From: JADGHE01 sp035716025
GTDB lineage: Bacteria; Pseudomonadota; Alphaproteobacteria; Rhizobiales; Xanthobacteraceae
NCBI GenBank assembly: GCA_035716025.1
Contig: DASTKH010000018.1
Coordinates: 53,411-117,410, forward strand
Direction: 5' to 3'
DNA: 64,000 bases
Below are positions 53,920 to 62,226 of the stretch, one piece after another (position 1 is the stretch's first letter; the number at the start of each line of letters is the position of its first letter). Under the pieces are notes generated by a model. That model did not search any database. It was not told the origin of the DNA and was given only the letters and a program-made list of their open reading frames with translations. The position numbers were made by a program, and so were the translations under genes.

Positions 53920-53991
53920 CGGTCTTCTGTCCTTGTCTCCAGGCCGCCCGTTCCTTCTCCCTCCCCGGCGGTGGGGAGGGGCGAACACACG

Positions 53992-54189
53992 CTACTCCTC
54001 CACCACGCGGACGAGATGAGCGACCTTGGCGATCATGCCGCGGGTTGCCCCGTTGTCCGGCAGTTCCGAGCGGCGGCCGATCTTGTTAAGGCCGAGGCCG
54101 ATCAGCGTCTCGCGCTGATCGTGGCGGCGGCGGATCGGGGAGCCGATCTGCTCGACCTTCAGCGTCTTGCCGCTGCGCGTTCCGTCCAT
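53992..54189 (-). CDS. rpmD: Ribosomal protein L30
   Basis: Large-subunit protein of 65 residues with the L30 core LKVEQIGSPIRRRHDQRETL and LGLNKIGR. It lies between rpsE (30 bases) and rplO, as is standard. Confidence 0.96.
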   Translation of the reverse strand: MDGTRSGKTLKVEQIGSPIRRRHDQRETLIGLGLNKIGRRSELPDNGATRGMIAKVAHLVRVVEE

Positions 54190-54219
54190 CGCAAATCTCC
54201 TTATACGGCTCCGCGCCGA

Positions 54220-54810
54220 TCAATCCGCCGCCGGCTGCTCGGCGTCGAGATCGCGCCGGCGCGCCTGCAGCGCCGAAACCTTCAGGTTGCGCCGCGCCGC
54301 CACCGATCGCGGCGAGTCCTGGTGCTTGAGCGCATCGAAGGTGGCCCGCACCATGTTGTAGGGATTGGACGAGCCGAGCGACTTCGCCACGACGTCCTGA
54401 ACCCCCAGCGTTTCGAACACCGCGCGCATCGGCCCGCCGGCGATGATGCCGGTGCCCGGGGGCGCCGCGCGCAGCACCACCTTGCCGGCGCCGTGGCGGC
54501 CCCGCACATCGTGGTGCAATGTGCGGCCCTCGCGCAGCGGCACGCGCATGAGCGCGCGCTTGGCGGCGTCGGTCGCCTTGCGGATCGCCTCCGGCACTTC
54601 GCGCGCCTTGCCGTGGCCAAAGCCGACGCGCCCTTTCTGGTCGCCGACGACGACCAGTGCGGCGAAACCGAACCGCCGGCCGCCCTTGACCACCTTCGCC
54701 ACGCGGTTGATATGCACGAGCTTGTCGACGAACTCGCTGTCGCGCTCTTCGCGCTCGCGGCCGCCGCCTCTGCGTCCCCGTTCGGAGGCGCGTTCCGGGT
54801 TCGTAGCCAT
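54220..54810 (-). CDS. rpsE: Ribosomal protein S5
   Basis: Small-subunit fidelity protein of 196 residues. A charged N-terminal extension (about 25 residues with RGRRGGGREREER) precedes the double-stranded RNA-binding part (VDKLVHINRVAKVVKGGRRF) and the S5 fold with PAPPGTGIIAGGPMRAVFE-like sequence (APPGTGIIAGGPMRAV). Its ATG shares one base with the rplR stop. Confidence 0.97.
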   Translation of the reverse strand: MATNPERASERGRRGGGREREERDSEFVDKLVHINRVAKVVKGGRRFGFAALVVVGDQKGRVGFGHGKAREVPEAIRKATDAAKRALMRVPLREGRTLHHDVRGRHGAGKVVLRAAPPGTGIIAGGPMRAVFETLGVQDVVAKSLGSSNPYNMVRATFDALKHQDSPRSVAARRNLKVSALQARRRDLDAEQPAAD

Positions 54811-55172
54811 CAGAAATTCAGCCCTCCTTCACGGGCGGCCTCGGCCAGCGCCTTGACGCGGCCGTGGTAGAGATACTTTCCGCGATCGAACACCACGTCC
54901 TTGACGCCCTTCTCGAGGGCGCGCTCGGCGACGAGCTTGCCAACCGCCTTGGCGGCGTCGATGTCGGCCCCCGTCTTGAGACTGCCGCGCATCGCCTTGT
55001 CCACGGAGGAGGCGGCCGCGACGGTTACGCCCTTCGCGTCGTCGATGAGCTGGACATAGATGTGCTTCGACGACCGGTAGACCGAAAGCCGCAGCCGTTC
55101 CCCCGCCGCCTTCTTGACGGCGCGGCGCACGCGCTGTTCGCGTCTTGCCGCGGTGCTACGTTGCTTCGCCAT
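54810..55172 (-). CDS. rplR: Ribosomal protein L18
   Basis: 5S rRNA-binding protein of 120 residues with RLRLSVYRSSKHIYVQLIDD and the C-terminal FDRGKYLYHGRVKALAEAAR. Its ribosome site AAGGAG overlaps the TAA stop of the small ORF upstream. Ends sharing a base with the rpsE start. Confidence 0.97.
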   Translation of the reverse strand: MAKQRSTAARREQRVRRAVKKAAGERLRLSVYRSSKHIYVQLIDDAKGVTVAAASSVDKAMRGSLKTGADIDAAKAVGKLVAERALEKGVKDVVFDRGKYLYHGRVKALAEAAREGGLNF

Positions 55173-55184
55173 GGGCTGCGCTCC

Positions 55185-55343
55185 TTAATGCTTCTTGTCC
55201 GCCGCGCCGGCCTCCGGCCGCGCGCCGGCGGCCTTCGCATCCGCTCGGCCCGCCGGACGCGACGAGGCGAGGCGGATGGTGCGGCGCGGCACAACGATCG
55301 CCTGCGGCGAACGATGCGTGGCATAGAACTCCGCAAGCGTCAT
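55185..55343 (-). CDS. Small ORF coupled between rplF and rplR, unknown
   Basis: A 52-residue ORF begins at ATG 55343, overlapping the rplF stop as ATGA, and ends in TAA at 55187-55185, whose last bases are part of the AAGGAG ribosome site of rplR. The product starts MTLAEFYATHRSPQAIV, then becomes basic (PRRTIRLASSRP) and ends in an Ala/Gly/Lys-rich tail (AADKKH). About 80 percent of codons end in G or C, as in the neighbours. The standard spc operon has no gene here. It could be a genuine small ribosome-associated or regulatory peptide, or a spacer that happens to be open. Confidence 0.55.
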   Translation of the reverse strand: MTLAEFYATHRSPQAIVVPRRTIRLASSRPAGRADAKAAGARPEAGAADKKH

Positions 55344-55873
55344 TTCTTCTTTCCTTCCTTACGGAAGATGAACTCGTCCGTGTATTTGACGCCTTTGCCT
55401 TTGTACGGCTCGGGCGGCCGGAAGCGACGAATTTCGGCAGCCACCTGGCCAACCTTCTGCCGGTCGATTCCCGTGACGACGATCTCGGTCGGGCGCGGCG
55501 TCGCGATCTGGATCCCTTCCGGGATCGGGAAGACGACGTCGTGGCTATAGCCGAGGGCGAGCTGCAGGTTCTTGCCCTGCACCGCCGCGCGATAGCCGAC
55601 GCCCGTGATCTCGAGCCGCTTCTCGAAGCCTTGCGTCACTCCGGTCATCAGGTTCGAGACCAGCGTCCGCGACAGGCCCCAGATGGCGCGCGCGCGCTTC
55701 GTCTCGTTGCGCGGCTCGATCGCCACAGCGCCGTTTTCCACGCGCGCGGCGACGTCGCCGTGCAGAACGAGCTGCAACGCCCCCTTCGGCCCCTTCACTT
55801 TCACGGTCTGCCCTTCGACGCCGGCGGTGACGCCGGCGGGGATCGAAACGGGCTTCTTGCCGATGCGTGACAT
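55340..55873 (-). CDS. rplF: Ribosomal protein L6
   Basis: Large-subunit protein of 177 residues. Starts MSRIGKKPVSIPAGVTAGVE, repeats the L6 fold twice, and ends with the signature PEPYKGKGVKYTDEFIFRKE. Its stop overlaps the start of the small ORF at 55343. 20 bases after rpsH. Confidence 0.97.
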   Translation of the reverse strand: MSRIGKKPVSIPAGVTAGVEGQTVKVKGPKGALQLVLHGDVAARVENGAVAIEPRNETKRARAIWGLSRTLVSNLMTGVTQGFEKRLEITGVGYRAAVQGKNLQLALGYSHDVVFPIPEGIQIATPRPTEIVVTGIDRQKVGQVAAEIRRFRPPEPYKGKGVKYTDEFIFRKEGKKK

Positions 55874-55893
55874 GATCCTTCAGGTCCTTCCCG

Positions 55894-56292
55894 TCAGAAC
55901 ACCGTGCAGAGAATTTCCCCGCCGACATTCTGCTCGCGGGCCGCATGGTCGGCCATGACGCCCTTCGGAGTTGAGACGATGGCGACGCCGAGCCCGTTGC
56001 CGACGCGCGGCAGGTTCTTGACCGAGACATAGACGCGCCGGCCCGGCTTCGACACCCTGGTGATCTCGCGGATCACCGGCTCGCCGTCGAAATATTTCAG
56101 CTCGATCTCGAACTCGGTGCGGCCGTTCTCGTATTTGACGACCGAATAGTCGCGGATATAGCCCTCGCTTTTCAGCACGTCGAGCAGGCTCGCCCGCAGC
56201 TTGGAACCCGGGCAGGTGACCTTCGTCTTCGCCCGCATCTGCGCGTTGCGGATGCGCGTGATCATATCGCCCAGCGGATCGTTGAGTGCCAT
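55894..56292 (-). CDS. rpsH: Ribosomal protein S8
   Basis: 16S rRNA-binding protein of 132 residues, in E. coli the translational repressor of the spc operon. It starts MALNDPLGDMITRIRNAQMR and ends with the family block VSTPKGVMADHAAREQNVGG and CTVF. Confidence 0.97.
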   Translation of the reverse strand: MALNDPLGDMITRIRNAQMRAKTKVTCPGSKLRASLLDVLKSEGYIRDYSVVKYENGRTEFEIELKYFDGEPVIREITRVSKPGRRVYVSVKNLPRVGNGLGVAIVSTPKGVMADHAAREQNVGGEILCTVF

Positions 56293-56301
56293 CGCGCTTC
56301 C

Positions 56302-56607
56302 TCACCAACTCGACTTGAGCAGCCCCGGGATCAGGCCTTTCGACCCGAGCTCCCGCAGCGCGATGCGGCTCATCTTCATCTTGCGATAGAACGCACGCGG
56401 CCGCCCCGTCACCTCGCAGCGGTTGCGGATGCGTGTCTCGGAGGAGTTGCGCGGCAGCTCTGCAAGCTTGAGGGAGGCCGCGAAGCGCTCCTCCATCGGC
56501 AGCTCCTTGTTCTGAACGATGGCCTTAAGCCGCGAACGCCGGCCGGCGAACCGCTTGGCCATCCGCCTCCGCCTGGCGTTCTTCTCGATTGCACTCTTCT
56601 TTGCCAT
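56302..56607 (-). CDS. rpsN: Ribosomal protein S14
   Basis: Small-subunit protein of 101 residues, the long zinc-free form (no CxxC pairs). C-terminal marks are RNRCEVTGRPRAFYRKMKMS and RIALRELGSKGLIPGLLKSSW (in part). Confidence 0.97.
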   Translation of the reverse strand: MAKKSAIEKNARRRRMAKRFAGRRSRLKAIVQNKELPMEERFAASLKLAELPRNSSETRIRNRCEVTGRPRAFYRKMKMSRIALRELGSKGLIPGLLKSSW

Positions 56608-56650
56608 TCAGGCTCTCCTGGGTTTCCGCGTCTGAGGCCGCTTTGCCGCC

Positions 56651-57346
56651 TCACTGCCGGAACGGGAAATTCAAGGCCGACAGAAGCGCACGCGCTTCCT
56701 CGTCCGTCTTTGCGGTGGTGCAGATGACGATGTCCATCCCCAGCACCGACTCCGCCTTGTCGTAGTCGATCTCCGGAAAAATGATGTGCTCACGGATGCC
56801 GAGCGCATAATTTCCCCGGCCGTCGAAGCTCTTCGGGTTGAGCCCACGGAAATCGCGCACGCGCGGCAGCGCGATGTTCACCAGGCGGTCCACGAACTCG
56901 TACATGCGCGCCTTGCGCAGCGTCACCTTGCAGCCGATCGGCTGGTTTTCGCGCAGCTTGAAGTTCGATACCGCCTTGCGCGACTTGGTGACGACCGCCT
57001 TCTGTCCGGCGATGAGGCTGAGATCGGCGGCCGCGCTCTCGACCTTCTTGCGGTCGTTCACGGCTTCCCCGACGCCCATATTGAGCACCACTTTTTCCAG
57101 CGCCGGCACCTGCATCGGGTTCTTGTAGCCGAACCGCTCGATCAGCGCCTTGCGGACCTGCGTCTCGTACAGCTTGCGCAGACGCGGCGGCGCGCCCGGG
57201 TCGGCCGCGACCGCCCGCCCGCCCTCCTTGCCGGCGGCGGCCTGCTTGTCGGCCTTGGCCGGGCGCGGCGCCTTCGCCTCGCCTTGCGACTTTCCGGCGG
57301 ACTTTCCACCTGACTTTGCGCCGCCCTTCGTCTCCGTATCAGCCAT
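56651..57346 (-). CDS. rplE: Ribosomal protein L5 with long N-terminal extension
   Basis: 5S rRNA-binding protein. The L5 core starts at about residue 54 (RLRKLYETQVRKALIERFGY) and includes LEKVVLNMGVGEAV and KLRENQPIGCKVTLR, with the usual C-terminus. Before it comes an extension of about 50 residues rich in Lys, Ala and Gly (MADTETKGGAKSGGKSAGKS and on), so the protein is 231 residues against about 180 usually. No alternative start exists nearer the core. The ATG at 57346 overlaps the end of rplX by 8 bases. Confidence 0.94.
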   Translation of the reverse strand: MADTETKGGAKSGGKSAGKSQGEAKAPRPAKADKQAAAGKEGGRAVAADPGAPPRLRKLYETQVRKALIERFGYKNPMQVPALEKVVLNMGVGEAVNDRKKVESAAADLSLIAGQKAVVTKSRKAVSNFKLRENQPIGCKVTLRKARMYEFVDRLVNIALPRVRDFRGLNPKSFDGRGNYALGIREHIIFPEIDYDKAESVLGMDIVICTTAKTDEEARALLSALNFPFRQ

Positions 57347-57665
57347 CGATCTCGACTCCCGACCGCTTCGCGTAGCGGACCTTCCTGCGCTCGCGGCCCT
57401 CGCCCACGAACTTGAACCCCACGCGTGTCGGCTTGCCGTCCTTGGGATCGGCGAGCGCGAGATTGGACAGGTCGATCGGCGCTTCCTTGGAGATGATGCC
57501 GCCTTCCTGCGTCGCAGTCTGCCGCTGGTGCCGCTTGACCATGTGGATGCCACGCACGAGCGCCCGCCGCTCGGCCGGGCGCACCTCGATCACCTCGCCG
57601 GTGCGGCCTTTGTCGCGGCCGGTCAGCACCACCACCTTGTCGCCCTTCTTGATCTTCGCAGCCAT
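57339..57665 (-). CDS. rplX: Ribosomal protein L24
   Basis: Assembly-initiator protein of 108 residues with the KOW motif in IKKGDKVVVLTGRDKGRTGE and HMVKRHQRQT. Its ATG shares one base with the rplN stop. Confidence 0.96.
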   Translation of the reverse strand: MAAKIKKGDKVVVLTGRDKGRTGEVIEVRPAERRALVRGIHMVKRHQRQTATQEGGIISKEAPIDLSNLALADPKDGKPTRVGFKFVGEGRERRKVRYAKRSGVEIDG

Positions 57666-58033
57666 CACAGCACCTCGGGCGCAAGCGAAATGATCTTCAT
57701 ATGGTTCTTCGCCCGAAGCTCGCGCGGAACCGGCCCGAAGATGCGGGTGCCGACGGGCTCGGCCTGATTGTTCACCAGTACGGCCGCGTTGCGGTCGAAG
57801 CGGATGATGGACCCGTCGGCGCGGCGGATCTCCTTCGCCGTACGCACGACGACGGCCTTCATGACGTCGCCCTTCTTCACGCGCCCGCGCGGGATCGCCT
57901 CCTTCACCGACACCACGATCGTGTCGCCGACATGCGCGTACTTGCGCTTCGAGCCCCCGAGCACCTTGATGCACATGACCCGTCGCGCACCGGAATTGTC
58001 CGCCACGTCGAGGTTGGTCTGCATCTGGATCAT
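57665..58033 (-). CDS. rplN: Ribosomal protein L14
   Basis: Large-subunit protein of 122 residues at the subunit interface. MIQMQTNLDVADNSGARRVM at the start and GTRIFGPVPRELR near the end are diagnostic. Confidence 0.97.
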   Translation of the reverse strand: MIQMQTNLDVADNSGARRVMCIKVLGGSKRKYAHVGDTIVVSVKEAIPRGRVKKGDVMKAVVVRTAKEIRRADGSIIRFDRNAAVLVNNQAEPVGTRIFGPVPRELRAKNHMKIISLAPEVL

Positions 58034-58084
58034 GATGCACCTCTTCCTCTCGTTCCTGAGGGAAACGCCTGCCTGCGCTCCCGA

Positions 58085-58360
58085 TCAACCCTTTTGCGCC
58101 GCCAGCTCGGCGGCGAGTTCGCCTCGCTTCTCGCCCCGCACGACCAGCCAACGCTTGGTACGGGAGATCGGCCGATGCTCCTCGATCCACACGATGTCGC
58201 CCACCGAATAGGTGTTGGTCTCATCGTGCGCCTGATATTTGCGGCTCCGCCGCACCGTCTTCTTCATGGCGGGGTGCGTGAACCGGCGCTCGACCCGCAC
58301 GACGACCGTTTTGTCCTGCTTATCGCTCACCACCACGCCTTGCAGCACGCGCTTCGGCAT
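58085..58360 (-). CDS. rpsQ: Ribosomal protein S17
   Basis: 16S rRNA-binding protein of 91 residues with MPKRVLQGVVVSDKQDKTVV at the start and YSVGDIVWIEEHRPISRTK late. 12 bases after rpmC. Confidence 0.97.
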   Translation of the reverse strand: MPKRVLQGVVVSDKQDKTVVVRVERRFTHPAMKKTVRRSRKYQAHDETNTYSVGDIVWIEEHRPISRTKRWLVVRGEKRGELAAELAAQKG

Positions 58361-58372
58361 CCCGGCACTCCC

Positions 58373-58573
58373 TTATTTCGACTGCGCGGCTCGCTGCTGG
58401 CGAGCGATCGTCTGAATTCGCGCGAGGTCGCGCCGCACCTGGCGCACGCGCGCGGTGTTTTCAAGCTGCCCGGTCGCCCGCTGGAAGCGCAGGTTGAACT
58501 GCTCCTTCTTCAGCTTCATCAGCTCGTCGCGAAGCTGATCCTGCGTCATGGCGCGTAGCTCTTCGGCCTTCAT
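58373..58573 (-). CDS. rpmC: Ribosomal protein L29
   Basis: Helical-hairpin protein of 66 residues at the peptide exit tunnel, starting MKAEELRAMTQDQLRDELM and carrying KEQFNLRFQRATGQLENTAR. The frame continues upstream into rplP, but ATG 58573 is the homology start, 8 bases after the rplP stop. Confidence 0.96.
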   Translation of the reverse strand: MKAEELRAMTQDQLRDELMKLKKEQFNLRFQRATGQLENTARVRQVRRDLARIQTIARQQRAAQSK

Positions 58574-58581
58574 GGTCGTTC

Positions 58582-58995
58582 TCACTCCGCGATGCGCGCA
58601 ACGAAGCGCGTCCTGATGGGCAGTTTGGCCGCGGCAAGCGCCAACGCCTCCTTGGCGAGCTGGAGCGGCACGCCGTCGATTTCGAACATGACCCGGCCGG
58701 GCTTCACCCGGCACACCCAGAGCTCCGGCGCGCCCTTGCCCTTGCCCATGCGCACTTCGGTCGGCTTCTTCGACACGGGCACATCCGGGAAGACGCGAAT
58801 CCACACGCGGCCGAGCCGCTTCATGTGGCGGGTCATGGCGCGGCGGGCAGCCTCGATCTGGCGCGCCGAAACCCGGTCCGGCTCCAGCGCCTTGAGGCCG
58901 TACTGGCCGAAAGACAGCTCGTTGCCGCTCGTCGCCACGCCGTGGATACGGCCCTTGTGCGCCTTGCGGAACTTGGTGCGGTTGGGTTGCAGCAT
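58582..58995 (-). CDS. rplP: Ribosomal protein L16
   Basis: Large-subunit protein of 137 residues near the peptidyl-transferase centre and A-site. MLQPNRTKFRKAHKGRIHG and MGKGKGAPELWVCRVKPG are diagnostic. Confidence 0.97.
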   Translation of the reverse strand: MLQPNRTKFRKAHKGRIHGVATSGNELSFGQYGLKALEPDRVSARQIEAARRAMTRHMKRLGRVWIRVFPDVPVSKKPTEVRMGKGKGAPELWVCRVKPGRVMFEIDGVPLQLAKEALALAAAKLPIRTRFVARIAE

Positions 58996-59028
58996 CGTCT
59001 CAGTCTCTTTTCGCTGTCAGCGGGCGCA

Positions 59029-59727
59029 TCAGGCCGCGTCACGCCGCGCGCGGCCGGTGTCGCCCTCGGCCATGCGCTTGTCCTGCGCCATCGGATCGTG
59101 CTCGAGGATTTCGCCCTTGAAGATCCAGACTTTCACCCCGCATGTGCCGTAGGTCGTGAAGGCGGTCGCAACCCCGAAGTCGACGTCAGCGCGCAAGGTG
59201 TGCAGCGGCACGCGGCCCTCGCGATACCATTCCATGCGCGCGATCTCGGCGCCGCCGAGCCGGCCGGAACAGTTGATGCGGATGCCTTCGGCCCCGAGCC
59301 GCATCGCCGATTGCACGGCGCGCTTCATCGCGCGGCGGAAGGCGACGCGCCGCTCGAGCTGCTGGGCGATCGATTCGGCGACGAGCTGCGCGTCCAGCTC
59401 CGGCTTGCGGATCTCGACAATGTTGATGACGACGTCGGAATCGGTGATCGCCGCCACCTTCTTGCGCAGCTTCTCGATGTCGGCCCCTTTCTTGCCGATC
59501 ACCACCCCCGGCCGCGCCGACTGGATCGTGACCCGGCACTTCTTGTGCGGGCGCTCGATAATGATGCGCGAGACAGCCGCCTGCTTCAGCTCCTTCATCA
59601 GCGCCGAGCGGATCGCCATGTCCTCGTGCATCAGCTTGCCGTACTCGGCCTTGCCCGCGTACCAGCGCGAGTCCCAGGTGCGGTTGATGCCGAGCCGCAA
59701 GCCGATCGGATTGACCTTCTGACCCAT
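59029..59727 (-). CDS. rpsC: Ribosomal protein S3
   Basis: Small-subunit mRNA-entry protein of 232 residues with an N-terminal KH domain (VTIQSARPGVVIGKKGADIE) and a C-terminal S3 domain (RINCSGRLGGAEIARMEWYR). Begins MGQKVNPIGLRLGINRTWDS. Confidence 0.97.
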   Translation of the reverse strand: MGQKVNPIGLRLGINRTWDSRWYAGKAEYGKLMHEDMAIRSALMKELKQAAVSRIIIERPHKKCRVTIQSARPGVVIGKKGADIEKLRKKVAAITDSDVVINIVEIRKPELDAQLVAESIAQQLERRVAFRRAMKRAVQSAMRLGAEGIRINCSGRLGGAEIARMEWYREGRVPLHTLRADVDFGVATAFTTYGTCGVKVWIFKGEILEHDPMAQDKRMAEGDTGRARRDAA

Positions 59728-59736
59728 GGCGTGCCT

Positions 59737-60129
59737 TTACGCGTTCGCGGTTGCGTTGGCTTCGACCTGACGCACGACGATCGTCAGATGCGAAAACGGT
59801 TTCTGGATGCGACCGGCGCGGCCGCGGGCCCGGGCGTGGAAGCGCTTCATCACCAGGCCCCTGCCGACATGCGCTTGCGCCACCACGAGATCGTCGATGT
59901 CGAGGTCGTGGTTGTTTTCGGCATTGGCGATCGCCGACTGTAGGCACTTGCGCACGTCGCGCGCGATGCGCTTGCGCGAGAATTCGAGGTCCGCCAGTGC
60001 CGTCGCCACCTTCTTGCCGCGGATCAGCGCGGCGACAAGGTTGAGCTTCTGCGGGCTCACCCGGATGTTGCGGGCGACCGCCTTCGCTTCGTTGTCGGAA
60101 AGCGCCCGTTCGCGCTTCTTCTTGCCCAT
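59737..60129 (-). CDS. rplV: Ribosomal protein L22
   Basis: Exit-tunnel protein of 130 residues with IRVSPQKLNLVAALIRGKKV near the N-terminus and the tunnel loop region KRFHARARGRAGRIQKPFSH. 9 bases before rpsC. Confidence 0.97.
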   Translation of the reverse strand: MGKKKRERALSDNEAKAVARNIRVSPQKLNLVAALIRGKKVATALADLEFSRKRIARDVRKCLQSAIANAENNHDLDIDDLVVAQAHVGRGLVMKRFHARARGRAGRIQKPFSHLTIVVRQVEANATANA

Positions 60130-60144
60130 CTTGGTCCCCTTACC

Positions 60145-60423
60145 TCACGTGCGCTTCGCTTTGCGGTCGGAGGCGTGGCCATGGAAGGTGCGGGTCGGCG
60201 CGAACTCGCCGAACTTGTGTCCCACCATCTCCTCGGTCACCAGCACCGGAATGTGCTTCTGCCCGTTGTGGACGCCGAACGTCAGCCCTACGAATTGCGG
60301 CAGGATCGTCGAGCGCCGGCTCCAAATTTTGATGACCTCGTGGCGACCAGAGGCACGCGTGGCCTCGGCCTTCTTCAAGAGATAGCCGTCGACGAACGGG
60401 CCCTTCCAAACCGAACGCGGCAT
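60145..60423 (-). CDS. rpsS: Ribosomal protein S19
   Basis: Small-subunit head protein of 92 residues, MPRSVWKGPFVDGYLLKKAE at the start and VTEEMVGHKFGEFAPTRTFH later. The frame is open upstream into rplB, but ATG 60423 is the homology start. Confidence 0.97.
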   Translation of the reverse strand: MPRSVWKGPFVDGYLLKKAEATRASGRHEVIKIWSRRSTILPQFVGLTFGVHNGQKHIPVLVTEEMVGHKFGEFAPTRTFHGHASDRKAKRT

Positions 60424-60437
60424 AGTGTGTTCGTCCC

Positions 60438-61274
60438 CTACTTCTTCTTGCGGACGTGGCGGCTCGACACGATGAACTTCGTCGTCGACTTGTTCTTGCG
60501 CGTCTTCTTGCCCTTGGTCGGGAAGCCCCACGGGGTGACCGGATGGCGCCCGCCCGAGGTGCGGCCCTCACCGCCGCCGTGCGGATGGTCGATCGGGTTC
60601 ATGGTGACGCCGCGGTTATGCGGCCGAAACCCGAGCCAGCGCGTGCGCCCGGCCTTGCCGAGCGAAATATTCATGTGGTCCGGGTTCGAGACCGCGCCGA
60701 CGGTTGCCATGCCCTTGCCGTGGACGAGGCGCTGCTCACCGGAATTCAGGCGCAGGATCACGTATTCTCCGTCGCGCCCCACGATCTGCGCATAGGTTCC
60801 GGCCGAGCGCGCGATCTGGCCGCCCTTGCCGGGCTTGAGCTCGATATTGTGCACGATCGTGCCGACCGGCATGTTCGCAAGCGGCATGGCGTTGCCGGGC
60901 TTCACGTCGACATGCTCGCCCGCCACCACCGTATCGCCGACCGCGAGCCGCTGCGGCGCAAGGATATAGGCGAGCTCGCCGTCCTCATACTTCACGAGCG
61001 CGATGAAGGCGGTGCGGTTCGGGTCGTATTCGATGCGCTCGACCGCCGCCGGCACGTCGAACTTGCGTCGCCGGAAGTCGACGTCGCGCAGCGCGCGCTT
61101 GTGCCCGCCGCCGCGGAAGCGCACCGTGATGCGGCCGAAATTGTTGCGCCCGCCGCTCGCCGCCTTGCCGCGGGTGAGCTGCTTCACCGGCTTGCCGGTA
61201 TGGAGCGCCGAGCGGTCAACGAGCACCAGTTGCCTCTGGCCGGGCGTCGTGGGCTTGTAGGATTTCAGTGCCAT
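60438..61274 (-). CDS. rplB: Ribosomal protein L2
   Basis: Core large-subunit protein of 278 residues needed for peptidyl transfer and subunit joining. MALKSYKPTTPGQRQLVLVD, RNNFGRITVRFRGGGHKR and the C-terminal NPIDHPHGGGEGRTSGGRHP are diagnostic; the conserved histidine is in HPHGGG. Confidence 0.98.
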   Translation of the reverse strand: MALKSYKPTTPGQRQLVLVDRSALHTGKPVKQLTRGKAASGGRNNFGRITVRFRGGGHKRALRDVDFRRRKFDVPAAVERIEYDPNRTAFIALVKYEDGELAYILAPQRLAVGDTVVAGEHVDVKPGNAMPLANMPVGTIVHNIELKPGKGGQIARSAGTYAQIVGRDGEYVILRLNSGEQRLVHGKGMATVGAVSNPDHMNISLGKAGRTRWLGFRPHNRGVTMNPIDHPHGGGEGRTSGGRHPVTPWGFPTKGKKTRKNKSTTKFIVSSRHVRKKK

Positions 61275-61299
61275 GTGCGTGTCCTTCCGGCCTCGCGCC

Positions 61300-61605
61300 T
61301 CAAAGGCCCGTCGTCACGTCGATGCGATGGCCCTCTTCGAGGGTCACGATCGCTTTCTTCACGTCGGACATCTGCCCGCGCACCCCGCGGAACATGCGGG
61401 TCTTGCCCTTGCGGACCAGGGTGTTGACGCTCTTCACCTTGACGTCGAAAAGCTTCTCCACCGCCTCCTTGATCTCCGACTTGGTGGCGTTCTTCGCGAC
61501 CTTGAAGATCACCTGGTTGTACTCGGACGCCGTCGTCGCCTTCTCGGTGATGACCGGGGCAATGATGACGTCGTAGTGGCGCGGCTCGATCGTGCTTGCG
61601 CTCAT
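61300..61605 (-). CDS. rplW: Ribosomal protein L23
   Basis: Exit-tunnel docking site for trigger factor and SRP, 101 residues. IIAPVITEKATTASEYNQVI and VNTLVRKGKTRMFRG are typical. Its start overlaps the rplD stop as ATGA. Confidence 0.97.
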   Translation of the reverse strand: MSASTIEPRHYDVIIAPVITEKATTASEYNQVIFKVAKNATKSEIKEAVEKLFDVKVKSVNTLVRKGKTRMFRGVRGQMSDVKKAIVTLEEGHRIDVTTGL

Positions 61606-62222
61606 TTGAATCGCGCCTCCAGCGCATCGACGGCGGCGCGCGTCAGCACGAGCTTTTGACGCCGGACGATGTCGTAGACATTAATGCCCTGCACCGGCAG
61701 GACGTCGACATTCGGAATGTTGCGGGCGGCGAGCGCGAAATTCGGATCGAGCTCGGCCCCGTCCACGATCAGCGCATTCGCAAGGCCGAGCTTGCCGAAG
61801 CGCTCCTTCAGCGCCTTGGTCCTGCCGGCCTCCAGATTCGCCCGGTCGAGCACCACGATGCCGCCGTCCTTGGCCTTCGCGGACAGAGCGTGGCGCAGCG
61901 CGAGCGCCCGCACCTTCTTCGGCAGGTCGATCGCGTGGCTGCGCACGACCGGACCGAAGGCGCGGCCGCCCCCGCGGAAGATGTTGACGCGCGCCGAACC
62001 GTGCCGGGCGTTTCCCGTGCCCTTCTGCCGGTACATCTTCTTGCCCGTGCGGGCGATCTCCGCGCGGTTCTTCACCTTATGAGTGCCGGCCTGGCGCCGC
62101 GAGAGCTGCCAGACGACGCAGCGCTGCACAATGTCCTCGCGGGGCTCGAGCCCGAAGATCGCGTCGGAGAGTTCCACCGACCCGGCCTCGGCGCCATCGA
62201 GCGTGGTGATCTTCATCTGCAT
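61602..62222 (-). CDS. rplD: Ribosomal protein L4
   Basis: Exit-tunnel protein of 206 residues, in E. coli the autogenous regulator of the S10 operon. WQLSRRQAGTHKVKNRAEIA, RQKGTGNARHGSARVNIFRG (the tunnel loop) and GGGRAFGP are visible. Confidence 0.97.
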   Translation of the reverse strand: MQMKITTLDGAEAGSVELSDAIFGLEPREDIVQRCVVWQLSRRQAGTHKVKNRAEIARTGKKMYRQKGTGNARHGSARVNIFRGGGRAFGPVVRSHAIDLPKKVRALALRHALSAKAKDGGIVVLDRANLEAGRTKALKERFGKLGLANALIVDGAELDPNFALAARNIPNVDVLPVQGINVYDIVRRQKLVLTRAAVDALEARFK

Positions 62223-62226
62223 GGCC

